Source of the DNA: Alkalisalibacterium limincola | GTDB lineage: Bacteria > Pseudomonadota > Gammaproteobacteria > Xanthomonadales > Xanthomonadaceae | Assembly: GCF_008017755.1 (NCBI RefSeq) | Contig: NZ_VRTS01000006.1 | Span: 149,598-213,597 of the forward strand | Length of the DNA stretch: 64,000 bases | Direction of reading: 5' to 3' | Shown here: positions 56,533 to 64,000 of the stretch, piece by piece | Position numbering within the stretch: position 1 is the stretch's first letter | Layout of the letters: each line of letters starts with the position of its first letter | The notes under the pieces: generated by a model | Database searches by the model: none | What the model saw: only the letters and a program-made list of their open reading frames with translations | What the model was told of the DNA's origin: nothing | Position numbers and translations under genes: made by a program

Positions 56533-59500
56533 GTCGGTGGGGCCAGCGGAGATGTCCTCAGGATGGGGGGCTGGCGGGTCCGATCGCAATGCGCGCCGCG
56601 GTGGCGGCCGGCGTGCGCGAGGTGCCGGGCCAGGTACTCAGGGCCCGCCTTCGACGGGCGCGGCCGGGGCGCCGGGCCGCGCTCGATGACCTCGACCTCC
56701 GGCGCGCTCCACGGGCCGGTGATGCGATAGACGGTGCGCGCCGCCTCGCTGAAGGGCCGGTTGAGGATGGCCTGGGCCACGGCACCGATGGCCGCGCGGC
56801 CGGCCCGCCGGTGATCGCCCCGACCACCGGCAGGACACCCCCGGTGCGCGGCAGCACTTCGATGGTCTGGTCGTAGGTCTGGGCCTGCAGCGCGGTGCTG
56901 CCGCGCACGACGATGCGCGCGGCCGGGCCTTCCAGCAGCAGGTCGTCGGTGGTGGCCTGGCCGCCGCCCAGCACGAAGCTGCCGGCGATGGAATTGAAGC
57001 CGAAGCCCTGGCCGAAGAAGTCGCTGAAATCGAGCGTGAGCCGGCGCGGCAGCTCGGCCAGGCTGACCAGGCCCAGCAGGCGCCCCGCCCCGGGTTCGAC
57101 ATCGAGGATCCGGCCCGGCCCCACCTGCACGTCGAGCGTGCCTTCCACCGCATCCAGGCCGAAGGCGGCGGGCGAACCCACCCAGCCGGCCACCAGGGAG
57201 GCTTCGGTCACCCCGCCCTCCACGATGCCGGCATAGCCCAGTGACGCCAGCATGCGGCCGAGGTCGCCGGAGGTGAAGCCCAGCGAGAAGCGCGAATAGG
57301 CGCTGCCTTCGATCAGCGACCAGCTGCCGACCGCGTTGAAGGCCATGTCGGCGGACTGCGCCTGCAGGCGCTCGACCTGCATGCCCTCCGGCGTGGGATA
57401 GGTCAGCAGCCGCGCTTCGCCCAGCACCGCCTCGCCAAAGCGCAGGTCGGCCACCTGGAAGTCCAGCGGCGGGATGCCACTGGGGTCGACGTCGATGCCG
57501 CCGGCGCTGGCCTGGCGCCCGGCCGGCCAGTGCAGGCGCTCGAAGCGGCCCACCAGGCCCTGGTCGAGTTCGCCGGGAATCTGCACCTCGCCCAGCAGTT
57601 CGGGGCCATCGACATTGAGGCGGAAGCCCTCCGGGATGGGCGAAAGCCGCAGCCGGGTTTCGATGAAGGCGCGATCGAGCAGGTCGAGCTGGCCGGCAAA
57701 GATGTCGACCTCGCCGACCCGGGTGCCGCGCGGCGTGTCGGCGGCGGCGGGGGCGGCCGCGCGGCCTCCCGCGTCCAGCGTGTCGGTGGCCAGGCCGGCC
57801 CAGCCGGCCGCATCGAGCACCGCCACCTGTCCGACCACGGTGAGCGTCGTGGCCGCGGGCAGGGCCTCGGCCGGCTGGCCCAGGGCCAGCATGCCGACCA
57901 GGCCATTGACCTCGTCCAGGCGCCCGCGAAGATGGGCCAGGCCGCCCAGGCGCACCTGCAGCTCCGCCTCCTCCACCGGCAGGGCCACGTCCACGCGCAG
58001 CGGCAGCGCCGAACCCGGGCGCTTGCGCAGCGGGGCCGGCAGGTCGAGATCGACGCCCTGCAGGTCGGAGCGCACGCTGAGCATGGCGGTGCCGGCGGTG
58101 CCGTCGGGGCGCCGCGGCACCCGCAGGCCGACCACCAGGTCGGCTTCACCGCTGATGCGTCCGGCGAACGGCTCGAGGGCATCCACCCTGGCCAGCAGCG
58201 GCTCGACGCCGAAGCGCCCGCGCAGCGAGGCCTCGAGCAGGCGCTGCTCGCTGGAAGTGTGGCCGCCGGCCGCCAGGCTGAGGCTGCCACTTGGCCCTCG
58301 TAGCGCACCGAGAGCTCCTCGGCCGACACGCCGGCCTCGCTGTAGCGCAGGCGACCGCTGGCCTGGGTGAATTCCAGCTCCCAGCGCGGGTCGCCAGGCG
58401 CACGCCGTCCAGGTCGACGGTGCCGCGCACGGTTGGCGCCGCCGCATCCGCTCCCAACGGCAGCACCAGGTCCAGGCGCGTGCGTGCCGGCCCCTGCACC
58501 TGCAGCGTTTCGACCTGTTCGCCGTAGCGTTCCTGCAGCGGACTGGCGCGCAGCAGCGCCAGCATCGCGCGGCCATCGCCCCTGCCGTCGGCCTGCAGGC
58601 GCAGCGCAGCGTCGCTCCAGTCCTGGATCGACCCGCTGGCACGGCTCACCGCGACCCCACCGACCACGCCACTGGCCTCCAGCCGCATGCCCTGGCCTGT
58701 GAAGCCGGCGGTGCCGGACAAACCCGTGGCGTTCGGCCAGTCGGGACTGAAGTCCAGCTCGACGTCGCTCAGGGTGGCCTCGGAATCGAACATGCCCTCG
58801 CCCGCCGCGAACGGCCAGTCGTCCAGATCACCGGCCAGTACTGCGTGTCCCCCCTGGACGGTGCCGGAAACGAGCGCCCGCTCCAGCCATTCCACCGAGG
58901 CCGGGGGCATCAGGTGGCGCACCCAGAAGCGATTCGCCGCCGTGACCGGGGCGGCATCGACCTGTGCGGCCAGCGCCAGCCAGGGCCTGCCACCGTCGGG
59001 CTCGAAGCGCATTTCCAGGCGGGCGTGGACGCCGTAGTCCTCTCCCCGGACGCGCAGCGCACTGCTGCCGACGCCCCAGGCGTCGCCATCGCGCCACAAC
59101 GCCACGGTGCCCTCGATCTCCGGGTGCAGGACCTCGCCGAAGGCCTGCGACCAGTCCACCGCCACCGCCGCGGGGTCGAGTTCCAGCATCGCGCCGCCGG
59201 CGTCGAAGGCCAGCGCGCCCCCCAGGCCGGAGACGCCCGGGCGCCCATCCACCGCCGCAAAGGCAAGGCCGGCCAGGCGTGCCCGCCCCGGCCCCGGCAC
59301 GCCGTCGATCCAGGACAGCTCCAGATCGTCGAGCCGGCCCTGCGGTGCGGCCTGCCACAGCCAGTCCTGCAGGGCCGGCGCGACCGGGTCGAGCAATGAA
59401 GCCACGCGCACCAGCGGGCCCAGGTGCCCGCTGTCGAGTGCCAACGCCATGCGCCCCGCCTCGCCCTGCCCCCCCAACCCCGCCGAAGGCGTATTGCTGC

Positions 59501-60512
59501 CCACCGCTGCCGAGCAGCAACTGCGAGAGCTGCAGGCGCCAGTGCCCCTCCCGGATGCGCCAGGCGCCTTGCAGCGACAGCGTGTCGAGCGTGATCCGCC
59601 GCGGCACCGGCTCCACCAGCAGTGCGACATCGCCCGAGGCCGGCACCGGTACGCGGCTGCCCTGCAGCACCACGCCGTCGAGTTCGATCCCTCCCGACAC
59701 CGAAACCACCCGCTGGCCCGACAGCCCCAGGTGCACATCGAGGTCGAGGTGCCCGTCGAGCGGCACCACACCCAGCCAGTCACCCTCGCCGGCGAGGCGC
59801 TCGAGTTCCGCGCCCTGGCTGCGCACATGCACCTGGCCATCGCCACTGCGGCGGTCGAGGTCGGCCACCAGCACCAGCGGCTCGCGCGCCGCGTCGGTGA
59901 AGCCGAGCAGGCCCAGGCGGACGCGGCGCCCGCTGACGCGCAGGCGCAGGTCGACGCGGGGCACGTGCCAGCTGCGCGCCGGGTCGTGCAGGCTGACGGC
60001 GAGGCTGGCATCGCGCACCTGTACCTCGCCCAGGCCCTGCAGGGCGTCGAGGGTGCCCTGCAGGTCGGTGTCGCCGGCCCGCCCGGCCAGGCCGGCCGCA
60101 CTCCATCGACCCTCGGCGTCGCGGCTGAGCTCCAGCGCGATGCCGCCCAGGCGCAGCTCGGTCAGCGGCTGTCCCGGCACCAGGCCGGAATAGATCGACA
60201 CCAGCAACTGCGCTTCGTCGATGCGGAAGGGTTCGTCCTCGGTGCCGATGCGCAAGCCCTGCAGGGCCAGCAACGGACCCCGCCGGGTCCATTGCGCCTG
60301 CAGGTGCTCGAAGGCGATGGGCTGGCCGGTGCGCTGGGTCAGCCATGCCGCCACCCGCTCCGGGTGGCGCTCCACCAGCGGCAGCAGCTGGGCCGCCGCG
60401 CGACCACCACGCCCAGCGCGATCAGCACCACCGCGGTGCCGTACACCAGCAGGCGGCGCACGCGCCGCAGCCGCAGGCGCCATTGCGGGTCGTGGCGTTC
60501 GGACCGCGACAT
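56529..60512 (-). CDS. yhdP: YhdP-family AsmA-like membrane protein (five indels)
   Basis: Large inner-membrane-anchored protein, about 1328 residues when corrected, with an N-terminal membrane helix ([17 protein letters not shown]) and a very long periplasmic beta-rich body, one of the AsmA-like bridges that move phospholipid toward the outer membrane. The frame is broken at about 60400 (missing base), 59475 (extra base near G runs), 58393 (missing G, restoring [12 protein letters not shown]), 58298 (missing base) and 56795 (missing G, restoring [20 protein letters not shown]). The C-terminal DUF3971/AsmA-type end is clear; the last 30 residues are uncertain. Sits between rng and tldD, its usual place. 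Confidence 0.9.
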
Positions 60513-60516
60513 GCCC

Positions 60517-61994
60517 TTAGAGCAACACCACGTCGAACTGTTCCTGGTCGTAGCCCTCATCGCCCTGGAAGCGGATGGAACGGGCCAGGAACTCCTCCAG
60601 CTCGGCCACCGCCGCGGACTCCTCCTCGAGGATGCGGGCGACGACCTGGCTGGAGGCCAGCACCAGCGCCTCGGAGGCATCGAACTGGCGCACCGCGCGG
60701 GTGATCTCGCGGAAGATCTCGTAGGTGACGGTTTCCGCCGTCTTGACGATGCCGCGGCCACCGCACTCCGGGCACGGCTCGCACAGCTGCCGGGCCAGCG
60801 AATCGGTGGTGCGCTTGCGGGTCATCTCCACCAGGCCCAGCGGCGAGAAGTCGTACACGGTGGTCTTGGCATGGTCGCGCGCGAGCGACTTCTCCAGCGT
60901 GCGCAGCACCTGGCGACGGTGGTCCTCGTCGGTCATGTCGATGAAGTCGATGATGACGATGCCGCCGAGGTTGCGCAGCCGCAGCTGCCGCGCCACCGCC
61001 TGCGCCGCCTCGAGGTTGGTGCGGTAGACGGTCTCCTCGAGGTTGCGCTGGCCGAGGAAGGAACCGGTGTTGACGTCGACCGTGGTCATCGCCTCGGTCT
61101 GGTCGATGACCAGGTGGCCCCCGGACTTCAGCGGCACCTGCTTGAGCAGCGCACGCTGGATCTCGTCGTCGATGCCGAACAGGTCGAAGATGGGCCGCTC
61201 GCCGGGATAGTGTTCGACGCGGCCGGCCATGTCGGGCATGAACTGTTCGGCGAAGGCGCACATGCGGTCATAGGTTTCCCGCGAATCCACGCGCACCTTC
61301 TCCACGTCCTCGCGGACCAGGTCGCGCATCGCCCGAAGTGGCAGGCCGAGGTCCTCGTAGATGCGCGTGCGCGCTTGGCACTGTGCGAGCCCTCGCGGAT
61401 GAGCGACCACACCCGCTGCAGGTAGGCCACGTCCTGGGCCAGGGCCGGCGCCTCGGCGCCTTCGGCGTTGGTGCGCACGATCAACCCGGGCCCGTCCTCG
61501 CCGACCAGGGAGCCGACCACCTGCTTGAGCCGGGCGCGCTCCTCCTCGGCCTCGATGCGCACCGACACGCCCAGCACCTTGGAGTACGGCAGCAGCACCA
61601 GGTAGCGCGACGGGATCGACAGCTGGGTGGTGACGCGCGCGCCCTTGGAGCCGATCGGGTCCTTGACCACCTGCACGATGATGTCCTGGCCCTCGTGGAC
61701 CAGCGAGGAGATCGGCAGCGTCGGCGCCGGGCCCGCATCGACCTCCTCCTCCACGCCCGCCACCGGCAGCTTGATGACGTCGGAGGCGTGCAGGAACGCC
61801 GCGCGCTCCAGGCCGACGTCGACGAAGGCCGCCTGCATGCCGGGCATGACCCGCTGCACCCGCCCCTTGTAGACGTTGCCCACGTAGCCGCGGCGCGAGG
61901 CGCGCTCGATGTGCACCTCCTGCAGCATGCCGTTCTCGACCACCGCCACGCGGGTTTCGCGCGGGGTGACGTTGATCAGGATCTCCTCGCTCAC
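60517..61994 (-). CDS. rng: Ribonuclease G (frame broken by one missing base)
   Basis: A 492-residue (corrected) endoribonuclease processing 16S rRNA 5' ends. S1 domain near residues 38-100 (GNVYKGRVQRVMPGMQAAFVDVG), catalytic Asp in GIVIIDFIDM, and the zinc-link CEPCPECGGRG. The frame breaks at about 61376: GCCAAGCGCGC should be GCCAAGGCGCGC, restoring SHSAKARTRIYED. GTG start inside the maf stop (GTGA). Confidence 0.94.
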
Positions 61995-62560
61995 AACGCC
62001 ACCCCGAAGCGGCGCAGCAACTGGCGGGTCTCGTACAGCGGCAGGCCCATCACCCCCGAATAGCTGCCCGAGAGGTGGGCGACCAGCGCCCCGCCGCGGC
62101 CCTGTATCGCATAGCCGCCGGCCTTGCCCTGCCACTCGCCGCAGGCGATGTAGGCATCGAGTTCGTCCTCGCCGAGCTGGCCGAAGCGCACCTTGGACAC
62201 GCACTCGGCCTGGGCCTCGCGGCCGGCGTCGGCAAGGCACACCGAGGAGATGACCTGGTGCTCGCGTCCGTTGAGCCGGCCCAGCATCGCCCGCGCCTGG
62301 AGCGCGTCGACCGGCTTTCCGAACACCTCGCCATCGGCCACCACCTCGGTGTCGGCGGCCAGCACGATGGCCCCGGGCGAGCCGGACACGCGCAGCAGCC
62401 CGGCCCCGGCCTTCTCGCGGGCCACGCGGCGCACGTAGTCCAGCGGTGGCTCGCCGGCGGCGGGGTGTTCGGGGATGTCCACGTCCAACACCCCGAAGTC
62501 GAGGCCCAGCTGGGAGAGCAGTTCGCGCCGGCGCGGCGACTTCGAGGCGAGATGGATCAT
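61991..62560 (-). CDS. maf: Maf-family nucleotide pyrophosphatase (YhdE type)
   Basis: A 189-residue dTTP/UTP-type pyrophosphatase that removes noncanonical nucleotides. ASKSPRRRELLSQLGL signature, the catalytic Asp in VLAADTEVV, and KPVDALQARAMLGRLNGREHQVIS match the family. Next to rng as in E. coli yhdE-rng. Confidence 0.95.
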   Translation of the reverse strand: MIHLASKSPRRRELLSQLGLDFGVLDVDIPEHPAAGEPPLDYVRRVAREKAGAGLLRVSGSPGAIVLAADTEVVADGEVFGKPVDALQARAMLGRLNGREHQVISSVCLADAGREAQAECVSKVRFGQLGEDELDAYIACGEWQGKAGGYAIQGRGGALVAHLSGSYSGVMGLPLYETRQLLRRFGVAL

Positions 62561-62568
62561 GGCCCAAG

Positions 62569-62629
62569 AATAACCGCAGCGCCCGGCACGGGGGCGCCGG
62601 GCATGCCGGGCCCACGCATGCGGTTAAGC
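62569..62629 (+). repeat. attC-like imperfect palindrome between intI and maf
   Basis: Outer arms AACCGCA (62572-62578) and TGCGGTT (62619-62625) are exact complements. Inside, GCG then CCCGGC pair with GCCGGG and CGC across an extra T and extra bases on the right arm, i.e. a stem with unpaired (extrahelical) bases as in integron attC sites. The right end reads GTTAAGC, which matches the attC core GTTRRRY; the left end GAATAAC fits RYYYAAC only partly (two mismatches). Length 61 nt is in the attC range. It could instead be a terminator-like hairpin or REP. Confidence 0.4.
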
Positions 62630-62652
62630 AAGGTGGGCGCGGCGTGCCCGCC

Positions 62653-63741
62653 TCAGCCGGGGTCGAGGGGACTGCGCACGCCCCGCCCACCGCGGTTGAG
62701 GACGTGCGTGTAGATCTGCGTGGTGGCCAGGTCGGCGTGGCCCAGCAACTCCTGGATGGTGCGGATGTCGTAGCCCGATTCCAGCAAGTGGGTGGCGAAG
62801 GAATGGCGCAGGGCATGGCAGGTGACGCGCTTCTCGATGCCCGCCACGCGGGCGGCCCGGGACACCGCCCGCTGCAGGGATTCCTCATCGACGTGGTGGC
62901 GCCTGACCACCCCCGAGCGCGGGTCGACGCTGCGCGAGCGGGCCGCGAACACGTATTGCCAGCCGAAGTCCCGCCCCGCGCGTGGCAGTTTTCGCGACAA
63001 TGCGTGGGGAAGCCACACCTCGCCGAATCCTGCCGCCAGGTCGGCCGTATGGAGCCGCCGCACCTCCTCGACCTGGGCCTGAAGGGACGGCGCAAGGGAC
63101 CTGGGCAGCATGGTGCGCCGGTCCTTTCCTCCCTTGCCGTGGCGCACGATGATCTCCAGCCGGGTGAAGTCGATGTCCTGTACCCGGAGCCGGATGCATT
63201 CCATCAGCCTCAAGCCACTGCCGTACAAGAGGCCGGCCTGGAGCGCATGCAATCCGGCCAGATGGCCCAACAGGGCCGCCACTTCGTCGCGCGAGAGCAC
63301 CACCGGCAGGCGCGCGGGCTTCTTCGCCCGCTGGATCGATTCCATCCACGGCAGATGCTGGTGAAGCACTTCCCGATACAGGAACAGGAGCGCCGACAAG
63401 GCCTGGTTCTGCGTAGACGGCGCCACGTTGTGGCGACTGGCCAGAATCGTGAGGAATGCCTCCACCTCCACACCGCCCATGTCGCGAGGATGTCGCTTTG
63501 CGTTGGCCAGGATGAAGCGGCGCACCCAGCCGACATAGGCCTCCTCGGTACGCTTGGCCAGCCCCAATCGACGGACGCGGTCGCGTACCTGGTCGAGCAG
63601 GCGGACGGGCGGGGCCGGGGGCCCCGGCCCCTCGAAGGTGTCGCTTGGAACACCAGGCGGGTTCGCCCCCGGAGAACCGGCGGCGGCGCCCCGAGACCTA
63701 TTCGGAATTGCCGACGAATCCCGCGGCCTGTACCTTGACAT
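62653..63741 (-). CDS. intI: Integron integrase (tyrosine recombinase)
   Basis: A 362-residue tyrosine recombinase. Catalytic residues: Arg178 ([13 protein letters not shown]), Lys206 (GKGGKDRR), His309/Arg312 ([13 protein letters not shown]), His335 (LLGHADLAT), Tyr344 ([11 protein letters not shown]). The insertion [22 protein letters not shown] followed by [11 protein letters not shown] is the extra domain unique to integron integrases, distinguishing it from XerC/D. The ATG at 63741 has GGAGGG upstream and about 40 extra N-terminal residues. Reading toward maf, it would have its attI and cassettes on the right, off the window. Confidence 0.92.
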   Translation of the reverse strand: MSRYRPRDSSAIPNRSRGAAAGSPGANPPGVPSDTFEGPGPPAPPVRLLDQVRDRVRRLGLAKRTEEAYVGWVRRFILANAKRHPRDMGGVEVEAFLTILASRHNVAPSTQNQALSALLFLYREVLHQHLPWMESIQRAKKPARLPVVLSRDEVAALLGHLAGLHALQAGLLYGSGLRLMECIRLRVQDIDFTRLEIIVRHGKGGKDRRTMLPRSLAPSLQAQVEEVRRLHTADLAAGFGEVWLPHALSRKLPRAGRDFGWQYVFAARSRSVDPRSGVVRRHHVDEESLQRAVSRAARVAGIEKRVTCHALRHSFATHLLESGYDIRTIQELLGHADLATTQIYTHVLNRGGRGVRSPLDPG

Positions 63742-64000
63742 CGCGCCCTCCATGGCCACGTCTGTGAAGCTTGGGATTACACCGCGGGAATACACCGCAC
63801 GAAAGGAGATACATCTTTGATTCGTGTAGGAATCCATCCCGAACCACATCCGATTCCTCGGGTTTATACCCGACGAATACACCGCACTCCGCGATCGAAT
63901 AGGTGTTAGCCCCCACATGACTCCTCGCTGTAACACCATTCCAGCTCGCCTTTCGGCCATCCCGTGATCTATCGTCGCGCAAAGATCGCTGCTTTAATCT
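63742..64000. other. Upstream region of the integron integrase (probable attI side)
   Basis: A 259-nt stretch with lower GC than the rest of the window, holding the direct repeats and a 7-nt inverted repeat GGTGTTA/TAACACC (63902-63908 and 63931-63937). No gene is convincing; the open frames over it are shadows. A cassette promoter, attI and the first attC would be expected here or just beyond the edge, but I could not fix a crossover point. Confidence 0.5.
63773..63885 (+). repeat. Tandem 13-bp repeats upstream of intI, candidate attI/operator elements
   Basis: GGGATTACACCGC (63773-63785) is directly followed by GGGAATACACCGC (63786-63798), one mismatch apart, and a third copy, ACGAATACACCGC (63873-63885), lies 87 nt on. 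A perfect dyad TCGGGT-TTAT-ACCCGA lies at 63858-63873. Position just upstream of an integrase gene suggests IntI-binding direct repeats or a regulatory operator; which is unproven. Confidence 0.5.

Noticed and set aside
63742..64000. LexA (SOS) box at the integrase promoter
   Set aside because: No CTGT-N8-ACAG or Xanthomonas-type TTAGTA-like box was found by eye.

Overview
The window is high-GC (roughly 70%) DNA from a gammaproteobacterium, most likely Lysobacteraceae (= Xanthomonadaceae; Lysobacter/Luteimonas-like). The pointers are an alpha-lytic-type secreted protease, the map-glnD-dapD-yffB-dapE block, the rpsB-tsf-pyrH-frr-uppS-cdsA-dxr-rseP-bamA-lpx-rnhB-dnaE-accA-tilS order, and the rng-yhdP-tldD / pmbA-darP blocks. 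Genus assignment is inference from family resemblance; no search was run. No rRNA, tRNA, IS element or CRISPR array was seen.

Layout. 1-2.4 kb: a betaine/choline-type BCCT transporter cut by the left edge, behind an outer-membrane porin-like gene. 2.6-9.3 kb: a fatty-acid-hydroxylase-family gene, then a four-gene set (membrane VTT-oxidoreductase fusion, two rSAM/selenodomain-associated transferases, ArsS-like radical SAM enzyme) that looks like an organoarsenical (arsenosugar) pathway, with a convergent MFS carrier. 9.5-13 kb: methyltransferase, universal stress protein plus SulP transporter, tiny membrane protein. 13.2-20.3 kb: parC-tpm, two paralogous membrane proteins, a penicillin/AHL-acylase-like hydrolase, a perfect CRP/Clp-type box and a small conserved gene with a textbook terminator. 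20.3-26.2 kb: lysine/DAP biosynthesis with the PII uridylyltransferase and methionine aminopeptidase. 26.8-27.9 kb: alpha-lytic-type protease. 28-42.9 kb: translation, isoprenoid, phospholipid, outer-membrane-assembly and lipid A genes. 42.9-45.1 kb: an accessory winged-helix/ATPase regulator and an unrecognised gene. 45.2-62.6 kb: dnaE, accA, tilS, xseB, ispA, a DUF4870 protein, pmbA/darP, tldD, yhdP, rng, maf. 62.6-64 kb: an integron integrase with repeats at its 5' side and an attC-like palindrome at its 3' side; any cassette array would lie beyond the right edge.

A dominant technical feature is about 18 single-base indels that break reading frames of conserved and mostly essential genes (rpsB, tsf, pyrH, bamA, lpxD, dnaE twice, tilS, ispA, tldD, yhdP five times, rng and others). 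They fall mainly in short G/C runs and nearly all lie right of 28 kb. Together they point to consensus errors in the assembly rather than real pseudogenes. Such genes are given here as one CDS spanning the break, with the position of the indel.

Most genes sit in tightly coupled runs with 1-4 nt start/stop overlaps (ATGA, GTGA, TGATG), so the bulk of the window is polycistronic housekeeping DNA. The accessory material is concentrated at 3.5-9.3, 26.2-28, 42.9-45.1 and 62.6-64 kb.
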